NCBI RefSeq assembly: GCF_041380365.1
Contig: NZ_CP159981.1
Span: 2,108,001 to 2,172,000, forward strand
Source of the DNA: Buchananella sp. 14KM1171
GTDB lineage: Bacteria; Actinomycetota; Actinomycetes; Actinomycetales; Actinomycetaceae
Length of the DNA: 64,000 nucleotides
Reading direction: 5' to 3'
Within the stretch, counting starts at the first letter, position 1. Each line of letters opens with the position of its first letter. Positions 17,830 through 25,684 of the stretch are shown here, in pieces. Both the position numbers and the translations under genes were made by a program. Below the pieces are notes generated by a model. That model ran no database searches, had not been told where the DNA came from, and saw nothing but the letters and a program-made list of their open reading frames with translations.

Positions 17830-18030
17830 AACAACCAACCTTCTCTCTCTACTAGAGCACCCACGCTCACTGGCGATAAGAACCCTAACCACACCATCCC
17901 CAACCCACAACCAGTTCGGCACACCACGGTGGACACACCGCGAGGCACCGACCACCCCACCACCCGGCGCTAGTCAAACGGGGGCCAACACCTGCAGGAC
18001 CAAACGATCCAAACCGGCGACCACCCGACC

Positions 18031-18064
18031 GACCGGCGGCCTGGAGAGCCTCATCGAGATCTGA
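18031..18064 (+). pseudogene. Duplicated 3' end of dapB
   Basis: The last eleven codons of dapB, including the stop, plus about 30 bp of 3' flank, occur a second time here with no upstream coding part. It marks the junction of the tandem duplication, either by unequal recombination or as an attachment-site duplication of an element that targets the dapB 3' end. Confidence 0.85.
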
Positions 18065-18119
18065 TTGCTCTGCCCCGGCGCGCCACAGCAGGGACGTGAT
18101 GCGTGGGCTTGGCTGTCTC

Positions 18120-18656
18120 TCACCGGGGTGGGCGCTTCTCGATGAACTCTGAGAACAGGGGAGCGCCATTCGGGTCCATGTAGGCCGCAAAAAGGTCCTC
18201 GATGGGAACGGTGACGATATGAGACAAATAGGTAGGCTCTAATGGCTCATTCGAGCCTTCCGTTATACGCATTGGATACAGGTAATCTGTAGCGGTGTCG
18301 CGGAGAGTGTAATGGAGGTCATCCAACCTAACTGGTTCGAACCCTGCCTTGACGCTCCGCGCCATGTGGTAGGCGTCAAATAGGGGAAGCTGTGCGGCTG
18401 ATCTGAACTCATCGCATAGCGCGGCGACTAGATTCCGCTCAATTAGCGTCAAATCTTTTGCGCACAGTCTAAAAGATGGAGGTGGCGTGCGCTCGTAGGT
18501 TCCATGGCAATATCCTTCATCCTGCCATTTGACCACGTGAGTCACGCTGCTCGGAGTCCAGACTATGTATTCGTCATCGCCTTCCCTGATTTGCCCTTTT
18601 AGGCGCTCAGACGTCACTAAATCTGTGAACTGTTTTGAAAACGAGAAATCTACCAA
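18120..18656 (-). CDS. Putative immunity protein for TNT toxin, copy B
   Basis: 178 residues, same length as copy A. It starts at a TTG (18656) where copy A has ATG, overlapping the toxin stop by 7 nt. Ends are conserved (MVDFSFSKQF; identical last 17 residues), while the centre (about residues 15-150) is only loosely alike, for example PLFDAYHMARSVKAGFEPV against SLDFYTMARKIKPGFEAF. This fits selection for different toxin recognition. It remains intact although its toxin gene is frameshifted, so it may still protect against related toxins. Confidence 0.75.
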   Translation of the reverse strand: MVDFSFSKQFTDLVTSERLKGQIREGDDEYIVWTPSSVTHVVKWQDEGYCHGTYERTPPPSFRLCAKDLTLIERNLVAALCDEFRSAAQLPLFDAYHMARSVKAGFEPVRLDDLHYTLRDTATDYLYPMRITEGSNEPLEPTYLSHIVTVPIEDLFAAYMDPNGAPLFSEFIEKRPPR

Positions 18657-20247
18657 TTTGATACCCCCAGTCTTCTCAGTTGCTTCATTGAAAGTATTCC
18701 GGTGGAGTCGGCGAAGTTCAATTGAATTGCGCCGCCGGGGTGGCCAAGGTTGGGTGCCGCCTGAGAGACGTGTACTTGCAAGTCTGGCAGTTCCTGAGGG
18801 AATGTGAGCTGGTTGTAGGGTAGGTCTTTGCTTGCTTCGCGAAGTGCGCGAGCTTCGAAGCTGTAGACCTTACCGTCCTTGACTGGGGAAAACCAATCGC
18901 CGTACTCTCCACCAATCCTGTCGATGACGTGGCCAAATTCCTCCACATATTCAGACATGGACAATGTTCGTTCGGTTCCTTCGACAGCGGCTGGGCCGTA
19001 GATCTCTTTGCCGTTGGGGGCGTGGATGCTTGCCCATTCTTCTGCGCTCTTGATTCGTCTGCCTTCGTGTTTCCCAAATGGGGCACGCGTTCTTAGTAGG
19101 TCACGTCCGGTGGCTCCAGGGCGGAGGGTCTTGCCCCTGACATAGAGATGCCTTGTGTTCGCAGCAGCGCGTACTCGTCCGGCGGCATTGTTCAACGCTT
19201 TTGAGGTTGCTGTCCATGCTGTCTTGCCGGCAGCATAGATCTTGCTCGCGCCCGTGTTTACTGCCTTGACGGCTCCACGGCCAAAGGTTAAGAACGCGCC
19301 CTTCAGTCCACCAGCAGCGTTGAGCGCCCCACCAAAACCCTTCAGGGCCTTCAGAGACGAAACCGCACCGCGCAGGCCGCCTAGGCCGATGCAGCCCAGG
19401 GCAGCAAAGCCCACGGACCATAGGGCCTCGCGCCAAGTCTTCTCCCCACCCAAGGCCAGGCCGATGTTCGCCACCGCCGCCACGATCCCAGCGATCCCAG
19501 CGATAACCGCTAGTGCCTGTCCTAGTACAGGAACCCAGCACAAGACCAGGGCCAAGATGCCCGCAATATTGGCCACCCATTCGGCTATGTCAGCGATCCA
19601 ACCCAGGACCTTAGCGCCATAGTCCTCCCACCAGCCGTCATTGAGCCCATCGGTGGCGGTAACACCCTGGATCGCATCAATTGCCGTCTGCGCGGCCCGA
19701 TCCCGGTCCGCCACAGCGGCCTGGACCACCCGGACCTGATTATCAATCCGCTCCTGAGCGGCCGCCGCATCCTGTCCAGCACTATTAGCTAACCGCGTGT
19801 AACGCACCTGCTGGTCATGTCCATAGCCGCCCTCATCGTCGGTACTCGCGTAGTCGTCGGCCAGGTCTTGGTAGTAGTGCTGGTTGTCGCGGGCCTCATC
19901 GCGTTCCCACTTGGCCTGCCTGGCCGCATACAAAGCATTCAGCGTGTCAGCCTGTACCCGGTCCAGCGCCGCCGAATACGTCTCCAATGCCTCCCGGCCG
20001 CGCGATAACGCCCCTCGGCCTTGCCGATCCCATCGAGCAGGGTGTCGCGCTGCTCTAGTAGCGCGGTGACACTCTCGGCCCGCGAGCTTGCCCCAGCTTC
20101 CAGCGTCCGCAGGTTGTCGGCGCAACGCTTGATCGCATCAGCCACACCCCGATACCGGGTTGCGCCATCACGCACCACCACCGGATCCCCCGGAGTCGGA
20201 TCACCACCCAACCCCAGAGCACTCCAATCAGAGGGACGCGCACTCAT
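18650..20247 (-). pseudogene. TNT-domain toxin copy B, frameshifted
   Basis: Relative to copy A one base is missing in a C run (CCCC in copy A near 16795, CCC here at 19993-19995). The N-terminal frame (MSARPSDWSALGLGGDPTPGDP, about 85 residues) therefore goes out of frame after GRYRAAG, and the remainder (from EALETYSAALDRVQ) is open in the next frame to the normal end. Restoring one base gives the same length as copy A. The TNT motifs (VIDRIG, WFSP, LPYNQL, GHPGGAIQ) are intact. It may be a true pseudogene, a reversible frameshift or a sequencing error. The C-terminal tail and several interface positions differ from copy A. Confidence 0.85.
19990..19996 (-). other. Site of 1-nt frameshift in toxin copy B
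   Basis: Around 19993-19995 a CCC run replaces the CCCC of copy A. The two frames meet exactly here. Confidence 0.85.
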
Positions 20248-20270
20248 AGACAACTAATCCCCTCATCGCT

Positions 20271-20627
20271 TTAGGCGATTGCGGCTGTTTGGCGCGCACC
20301 GCCGGTGGCACCAGCCCCACCACCGGCGCTGGTTGGGGTTTGGCCGTTGAGGGTGTTGGCGCCGTCTTGGTCGAAGTTGATCCACCCATGGGCCACGGCC
20401 AGGGAGGCGTCGGAGAAGGCTTTGAGGGCGTCGATGAACTTTTGGCGCTTGTCGTCCCAGTCATGGGCAAAACCGCGCACGGTCTGACTCAAACCCCCAT
20501 GCCCCACAGCACCGGCAATGGTGTTGGAGTTCGTGTTGGCACCCTCAAACTCCAAAGCGATCGTCTTAGCCGAGGCCCCAATCGTGCCTAGCGCGCCAAC
20601 ATCAACCCTGATGGACTGCAAAACCAC
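20271..20627 (-). CDS. Small ESX-like helical protein, copy B
   Basis: 118 residues from GTG 20627, nearly identical to copy A over the first 95 residues (VDVGALGTIGASAKTIALEF; GFAHDWDDKRQKFIDALKAF), with a different, shorter Gly/Ala/Thr tail. The upstream ribosome binding site matches that of copy A. Same proposed role as a T7SS partner or targeting protein for the toxin encoded next to it. Confidence 0.7.
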   Translation of the reverse strand: MVLQSIRVDVGALGTIGASAKTIALEFEGANTNSNTIAGAVGHGGLSQTVRGFAHDWDDKRQKFIDALKAFSDASLAVAHGWINFDQDGANTLNGQTPTSAGGGAGATGGARQTAAIA

Positions 20628-20709
20628 CCTCCCTTCGCTTTGAACTAGGCCAGCCCCGGGGACACGAATAACGCGCGTGCCCCCGAGGCTGGCAGAGCCA
20701 AACAGTGAA

Positions 20710-21009
20710 TTAGCCGCGCAGGGAAGCACTCATCTGGGTGTCCATGTCCACAACCGCGTTTGCGTACTGGGTCAGGAAGTTACCCAGGGGCTCCATGCTC
20801 TCGTTGACCTGCTTCAACCCGGTAGAGAGCTGCTGGAATTGTTCGGAGTAGGCGCCAGAAGCGGCCTGGGTGGTGAAACCAGAACCGATCAGGCCGTTGA
20901 CGGCGGCCAGGGCTTCTTGGACCTTGCCGTCGATCTCTGCCTTGATGGAGACCAACTGGCTACCAATACGACGCATCTCTTCGGGCGTGTAACCATAGGC
21001 GTTAGCCAT
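20710..21009 (-). CDS. WXG100-family protein, copy B
   Basis: 99 residues, differing from copy A at essentially one position (LSTG for LSNG). ATG at 21009 with ribosome binding site GAAGG. The near identity of the WXG100 proteins, against diverged immunity proteins, suggests that the secretion part is under strong constraint or recent gene conversion. Confidence 0.85.
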   Translation of the reverse strand: MANAYGYTPEEMRRIGSQLVSIKAEIDGKVQEALAAVNGLIGSGFTTQAASGAYSEQFQQLSTGLKQVNESMEPLGNFLTQYANAVVDMDTQMSASLRG

Positions 21010-21294
21010 AACAACCAACCTTCCCTCTCTACTAGAGCACCCACGCTCACTAGCGATAAGAACCCTAACCACACCATCCCCAACCCACAACCAGTTCGGG
21101 ACACAGCGGTGGACAACCCCGGCCACCGATCGCTGCGGCCCGGCCGTCGGCCAGCAAAGCGACCGCAGCGGGCGCAGGCGGCGCGCACCGGCCACTCGGG
21201 CTGCGGTTTAAGGTGCGCCCCAGGTTCGCACCGTAGGCTGTTCCCGGCGGCGCACAACGTGGCCGCGCAACGGCTAGAAACGGAAGTGAACACC

Positions 21295-22917
21295 TTGGCG
21301 AAGAAGACGTGGGTACGCGCGGGCCTGGCCCTGACGGCCGCGACGGCTCTGTTTGGGTTGGGCGCATGCTCGAACACGGGCGCGGGCGGTCAGGCGGGGC
21401 CCTCGGAGACGGCGGGCGAAATCGATATGCCGATGGAGCAGGACGGCCCGCACGCCCCGGCAGACCGCGAGGTGGCCGCCCCCAAGGCGAGTGACAGCGC
21501 CGACGGCAAGTCGACGGTGGTGGAGGTGGACCTGGGCAACGTCCTGGCCGGTGACTACAGCGCCCCGCTGCGCGGGCAGGTGATCGTGCCCAAGCAGGCC
21601 GACGCTCCCACGCCGCTGGTGGTGGTCAGCCACCTGCGCGCCCCCAACTGCACCGACACCACGTTCGCCTACCCGTGCGCGGACGGGGCGCAGGAAAACC
21701 GCTACGACCGCGGCATGGTCTACCTGGGTGAGGCGCTGGCCGCACAGGGCTACGCCGTGGTGATCCCGGACCTGGGCGGGGTGTTCGTGGGCGCGGACGT
21801 CACCGATCCCTACGACCAGAACCAGATGTGGAAGGACGCGGTCGGGCAGCTGGTGGGCGCCCTGAATGAGGACGCCGCCAAGGAGACGCTAGGCACCGAG
21901 CTGGCCGCACCGGTGGACCTGACCCGGGTGGGGCTGGTGCTGCACTCGCGCTCGGGCACGCTGATCGAGCCGGCCATCGAGCTGTTCGGGGAGGGCAACG
22001 TCAAGGGCGCTTTCGCCTACGGCCCGGCCTACGACACCTTTGACCTGGCCAGCATCACGCCCGCTCCGGCCGACGTCGCCTACCTGGCCCTGGTGGGGGA
22101 GGCGGACGCGGACGTGGGCACGTCGGCCAACCTGTGGGTGGGGCACTACCTGGACAAGGCCCGCACCCAGCCGGCCGCCGTGGTGGCCGTGCCCGGCCTG
22201 GGGCACATGTGGGTAAACCGCACCGCCTCTACGGCCGGCACCGATGATCGCATCGGCTGCGACGAGCGCGACTGCCCCGACGCCGCCGAGCACGAGCGCG
22301 TCATGATCGAGGTTGCCACCGACTGGTTGGGTGCCACCGTGCGTGGCGCGGAGACGACGCTGCCGGTCAGCGCCGCCCACAAGCTGCCCGCCACCGTTGC
22401 CGGCCTGCAGGCGCGCTGGCTGGCCCACACGCCCGGCGCGCTGGTGAGCCTGCAGCCGGGCGACTTCAAGGCGGTCTCCGGGCAGAGTGCCGTCGAGTGC
22501 GTGAACCCGGACCCGATGAGCCCGGTCGCGGTGGACAACGCCTGCCCGGCACCGGAGAACGGCGTGGTGCAGATCGTCACCCCGGTGAACTACCTGACCG
22601 ACGCCAAGGCCGAGCTGGAGGTGGCGGGAGCCAAGGGCGTGGCGTTGCACGTTGCGCCCTCTGGCACCTACGACGGGCCTGGCACCGCGCTGAGGGTGCG
22701 TCTGGGTCTCAAGGACGGCAGCGAGTTCGAGTTCGGCGTGGAGGCCACGGACCAGGCGGTGGTCAACCGTGCCTCCGATCTGGACAACGGCGTCTACCTG
22801 CTGGGCACCGTGCGTGTGGAGCTGCCGGAGGCAGTGGCGGGCCAGACCATCACGTCGGTTCAGGTCACCTCCGAGCAACACCCGGTGGAGCTGCGCGGGG
22901 TGGACTTCTGGAAGTAG
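21295..22917 (+). CDS. Secreted lipoprotein, alpha/beta-hydrolase fold
   Basis: Predicted lipid-anchored extracellular hydrolase. TTG start at 21295 (ribosome binding site GGAAG 8 nt upstream) gives signal peptide MAKKTWVRAGLALTAATALF and lipobox LGAC, mature N-terminal Cys at about residue 25. The catalytic domain has PTPLVVVSHLRAPNC, a nucleophile elbow-like LVLHSRSGT, Asp candidate ALVGEADAD and His candidate PGLGHMW. The last 150 residues form a separate beta-rich domain. 540 residues. Pairs of Cys (GCDERDCPD) could form a disulfide. An upstream in-frame GTG at 21286 is a possible alternative start. The substrate is unknown. A TAGGCT -10 is at 21234-21239. Confidence 0.75.
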   Translation: MAKKTWVRAGLALTAATALFGLGACSNTGAGGQAGPSETAGEIDMPMEQDGPHAPADREVAAPKASDSADGKSTVVEVDLGNVLAGDYSAPLRGQVIVPKQADAPTPLVVVSHLRAPNCTDTTFAYPCADGAQENRYDRGMVYLGEALAAQGYAVVIPDLGGVFVGADVTDPYDQNQMWKDAVGQLVGALNEDAAKETLGTELAAPVDLTRVGLVLHSRSGTLIEPAIELFGEGNVKGAFAYGPAYDTFDLASITPAPADVAYLALVGEADADVGTSANLWVGHYLDKARTQPAAVVAVPGLGHMWVNRTASTAGTDDRIGCDERDCPDAAEHERVMIEVATDWLGATVRGAETTLPVSAAHKLPATVAGLQARWLAHTPGALVSLQPGDFKAVSGQSAVECVNPDPMSPVAVDNACPAPENGVVQIVTPVNYLTDAKAELEVAGAKGVALHVAPSGTYDGPGTALRVRLGLKDGSEFEFGVEATDQAVVNRASDLDNGVYLLGTVRVELPEAVAGQTITSVQVTSEQHPVELRGVDFWK

Positions 22918-22931
22918 GGCCCGCGCCGGCC

Positions 22932-23624
22932 ATGCGGGCGCTGTTCGAGCTGCTTTCCGCCCAGGTGCCGAGCGGGCACTGGTGGCCCGGCCGCACGCGC
23001 TTCGAGATCGCCGCCGGGGCCGTGCTCACCCAGAACACGAACTGGGCCAACGCGTCCGCCGCGATCGCGAACCTGGACGCGGCGGGATTACTGACGCCGC
23101 AGCGCCTCTTGTTGGCCGACGACGCCCACCTGGCCGCCCTGATCCGCCCGGCCGGATTCTGGAAGGCCAAGACCGGCTATCTGAAGGCGCTGGCGTGCTG
23201 GTTCCAGGAGCGCGACCCGGAAGCCCAGCGCCTGGAGGCCGGGCTGCTGCGCCGCGAGCTGCTTGCGGTGCGGGGGATCGGGGAGGAGACGGCCGATGAC
23301 CTGCTGGTCTACGTCTACGACCGGCCCGTGTTCATCTACGACCTCTACGCCCGCCGCCTGCTGGCCGCCGCAGGATTCGGGCACTACCCCAGCTACGGCG
23401 CGGCCAAGCGCGCCCTGGACCCGCTGGTGGCCGAGGCCGGTTTCACCGCAGCGGAGCTGGCGCGCTTCCACGGACTGATCGTGGACGGCGGCAAGCTGGC
23501 GCGCGTCCTGGGCGGCTGGGAGGTGGCCTACCCGCTGCTTGCCGCCGGAAGCCTCACGACCGCCGTGGCTGGGGCGGCGGCGCGGGATGGGGCCCAAGCA
23601 GCGCGCGCCGAAACTTGTCAATAG
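22932..23624 (+). CDS. HhH-GPD base-excision DNA glycosylase, endonuclease III-like
   Basis: Removes damaged bases. Seen: AAGAVLTQNTNWANA, the helix-hairpin-helix GIGEETADDLLVYVYDRPVFIYDLYARR with the catalytic Asp in YDLY, and a C-terminal FHGLIVDGGKLARV. In endonuclease III the last segment continues to a four-Cys Fe-S cluster; here these Cys are absent, as in MagIII-type 3-methyladenine glycosylases. 230 residues. The start ATG lies 14 nt after the lipoprotein gene. Its last residues (AETCQ) and stop codon are supplied by the intergenic repeat element that begins at 23605. Confidence 0.85.
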   Translation: MRALFELLSAQVPSGHWWPGRTRFEIAAGAVLTQNTNWANASAAIANLDAAGLLTPQRLLLADDAHLAALIRPAGFWKAKTGYLKALACWFQERDPEAQRLEAGLLRRELLAVRGIGEETADDLLVYVYDRPVFIYDLYARRLLAAAGFGHYPSYGAAKRALDPLVAEAGFTAAELARFHGLIVDGGKLARVLGGWEVAYPLLAAGSLTTAVAGAAARDGAQAARAETCQ

Positions 23625-23733
23625 GCGCCGAAACTTGTCCTTAGAAGGCCCGCTAAGGACAAGTCTCGCGGGGGTTGGACAAGGCCCGGCGCGTTTGGAC
23701 AAGGCCCGGCGGGGTTGGACAGGTTTCGGCGGA
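23605..23733. repeat. GCCGAAACTTGTC palindromic repeat element, copy 3
   Basis: Longer version (129 bp): two direct units (23605-23619, 23625-23639), an inverted GGACAAGTCTCG, then two tandem GGACAAGGCCCGGC units (23687-23711) and a terminal GGACAGGTTTCGGCGG. It starts inside the 3' end of the glycosylase gene and lies in a convergent gap, as copy 1 does. Confidence 0.88.
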
Positions 23734-23760
23734 AGGGAAGCCGCCGGGACGCGCGCGGCC

Positions 23761-24369
23761 CTAGAGGGTGGTGGCGTAGAGGCGGGCCTTGATGGGGGCG
23801 CCTGCGCCGGCGTCCAACTGCACCTCCACCCCGGCCGGTGCAAAGCCGGAGTCGGTGAGCAGCTCGGTGAGCCGCTGGTCCACCGTGGGCACCCAAGCGC
23901 GCAGGGCCGTGTGCGACTCATCGCGGCACACATCCGCCAACGCAGCCAGTAAACGTTCGCCGTGGCCTTCCCCGGCCCCGGGCGCCACCACCAGGTAGGC
24001 CAGCTCCGCGCTGGCCGAGGCGGCCAGCTCCAGCCCCTGCGGCGTCACCTGCTCCGCCTCCGGCGACTGTACTGGCACGCTCAACACGAACCCCACCGGG
24101 GCCTCGTCCTCCACGGCCGCCAACAGGTGGGCGCCGCGCGCGCTCGCCGCGCGCGCCGCGCTCAGGCCCGCCAGGCTGGCCTCCACGGCGGCGCTCGCAG
24201 CGGCCGGGGAAGTGGGGGAGGCGGCAGGGGCGTCGTCGGCCAAAACCCAAGGCGCTGCGGTATCGCTGGCCGCGCGTCCCAGCCAGTCCACGTAGGCGGC
24301 GTGAAGGCGGGCCAGCGCGGGCAGATCTGAGGCGAGGGCGGGGCGCACGTAGCGCGAGGCGGTTTGCAT
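23761..24369 (-). CDS. GNAT-family N-acetyltransferase (degenerate motif A)
   Basis: 202 residues. The N-terminal half is YVRPALASDLPALARLHAAYVDWLGR. The core strand is ELAYLVVAPGAGEGHGERLLAAL, where GAGEGHG replaces the usual Q/RxxGxG/A, and the end is TDSGFAPAGVEVQL. Fold assignment is reasonable, the substrate unknown. ATG at 24369 with TAGGGT at 24377-24382 (minus strand) 7 nt upstream, predicted leaderless. An upstream extension of 73 residues exists but is low-complexity and not supported. Confidence 0.75.
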   Translation of the reverse strand: MQTASRYVRPALASDLPALARLHAAYVDWLGRAASDTAAPWVLADDAPAASPTSPAAASAAVEASLAGLSAARAASARGAHLLAAVEDEAPVGFVLSVPVQSPEAEQVTPQGLELAASASAELAYLVVAPGAGEGHGERLLAALADVCRDESHTALRAWVPTVDQRLTELLTDSGFAPAGVEVQLDAGAGAPIKARLYATTL

Positions 24370-24590
24370 GGCACCCACCCTAAATGCCTGGGCCGGTGGG
24401 CACAGCGCGGGCCGGGGCGAGGACGGTGCGCGAACTGTGGTCGCCCAAATGGTGACCGGCCGGACGGTGAGCGCGCGGCGGGGCGAAAACGCGCGGGCCC
24501 TCACCCAGCCCCACACCCCCGTCCGTCCGCCTTTTGAAACAAAGGAATCGGAATGTGGGCAGGTGAGCTCGCTCGCATTAGGGTGCAACT

Positions 24591-25484
24591 ATGAGTGAGC
24601 TAAAGCGCGTTTTCGGTTCCGTCATCGTCGCCATGGTTACGCCGTTCCACGCCGACGGCTCGGTGGACATCCCCACCGCTCGCCGCCTAGCTCGCCACCT
24701 AGTGGACCAGGGCTGCGATGGCATCGTCCTGAACGGCACCACGGGCGAATCGCCCACCACCCACCAGCCGGAGAAGGACGAACTGGTGGCGGCAGTCGTG
24801 GACGAGGTCGGCTCCCAGGCCTTCATCACCGCCGGCGCGGGCTCCAACGACACGGCCCACGCGGTGCGCATCGCAAAAGGGGCCAAGCGCAGCGGCGCCC
24901 ACGGTGTGCTGGTGCTGCCGCCCTACTACAACCGCCCCAGCCAGGAGGGCGTCTACCGGCACATGCGCGCCGTCATCGAGGCCGCCGAGCTGCCCGCCAT
25001 GCTCTACGACATCCCCGGCCGTACCGGCGTGCGCTTGGAGGATGCGACCCTGGACCGCCTGGCCGCCCTGGAGCCGGTGCTGGCCGTCAAGGACGCCACC
25101 GGCAACGTGGCCCACGGCTTCGACGCGATCGCCCGCACCGGCCTGGAGTACTACTCCGGCGACGACGGCCTGAACTTCGCTTGGCTGGCCCACGGCGCCG
25201 CCGGCATGGTCTCCGTGGTGGGGCACGTGGCCGCCGCCCAGTACAAGCAGCTGGTCTCCCTGGTGGACGGCGGCGACCTGGCCGGAGCGCGGGCCGTGGC
25301 CCGCGACCTGCGCGACGTCGTGGCCGCCGTGATGGGCACCGGCCAGGGCGCCGTCATGGCCAAGCACGCCCTCCACCTGCAGGGCATCCTGCCCACCCCC
25401 ACGCTGCGCCTGCCGCTGGTGGAGGCCCCCCAGGCGGACGTGGACAACCTGGCCGACGTCCTGCGCGCCCACTCCATGCTCTAG
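24591..25484 (+). CDS. dapA: 4-hydroxy-tetrahydrodipicolinate synthase
   Basis: Condenses pyruvate with aspartate semialdehyde, the first committed step to diaminopimelate and lysine. Seen: VAMVTPFHADGSVD, GTTGESPTTH (substrate-binding Thr pair), PPYYNRPSQEGVYRH with the catalytic Tyr, YDIPGRTG, and AVKDATGN with the Schiff-base Lys. 297 residues, usual length. ATG at 24591 with TAGGGT at 24579-24584, 6 nt before it, predicted leaderless. Confidence 0.98.
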   Translation: MSELKRVFGSVIVAMVTPFHADGSVDIPTARRLARHLVDQGCDGIVLNGTTGESPTTHQPEKDELVAAVVDEVGSQAFITAGAGSNDTAHAVRIAKGAKRSGAHGVLVLPPYYNRPSQEGVYRHMRAVIEAAELPAMLYDIPGRTGVRLEDATLDRLAALEPVLAVKDATGNVAHGFDAIARTGLEYYSGDDGLNFAWLAHGAAGMVSVVGHVAAAQYKQLVSLVDGGDLAGARAVARDLRDVVAAVMGTGQGAVMAKHALHLQGILPTPTLRLPLVEAPQADVDNLADVLRAHSML

Positions 25485-25684
25485 GCCGCCGCGCGCTCCG
25501 GCCGCAGCTCGGCTTGGGGTGGGTGGCCGACGTCGCCGGCCAGGACCGCCGCTAGTACCGGCCGCGTGCGCTGGGAGGGGCGGGGGGCCGACGTCGTCCA
25601 TGCGGCCGCCGCGCCGGCTCAGCGGGTGGCAACCGGCCGGACATGATTAGTGCCCGCCGGGCAATAGGTGGGACAATTGGAGGC

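Larger units (their letters stand above)
14830..17937. repeat. Tandem segmental duplication, copy A
   Basis: A module of about 3.1 kb carrying immunity, toxin, ESX-like and WXG100 genes. It begins inside the last 34 nt of dapB and ends about 110 bp upstream of the WXG100 start, where similarity with copy B stops. Long stretches are almost identical between copies; the immunity gene centre, the toxin C-terminus and the toxin membrane region differ. Confidence 0.88.
18031..21117. repeat. Tandem segmental duplication, copy B
   Basis: Second module in direct orientation, offset about 3.2 kb. Its left edge again contains the dapB 3' end (18031-18064, one mismatch over 34 nt) although no dapB gene precedes it. 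Its right edge is near 21117, where similarity to copy A ends. About 93 bp of unrelated DNA (17938-18030) separates the copies. Confidence 0.88.

Noticed and set aside
14919..21009. An integrase or transposase mobilising the toxin modules or the RM island
   Set aside because: Every gene in both islands is accounted for; none resembles a recombinase.
20677..21294. 200-residue extension of the lipoprotein gene through the WXG100 region
   Set aside because: It is an antisense shadow of the copy B WXG100 gene; the signal peptide and lipobox fix the start near 21295.
22497..22931. Upstream extension of the DNA glycosylase
   Set aside because: It overlaps the lipoprotein gene in another frame; the glycosylase domain begins at the ATG 22932.
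25643..25684. Extended N-terminus for RNase J from 25643
   Set aside because: The added residues are not family-like and a GGAGG lies just before GTG 25685.
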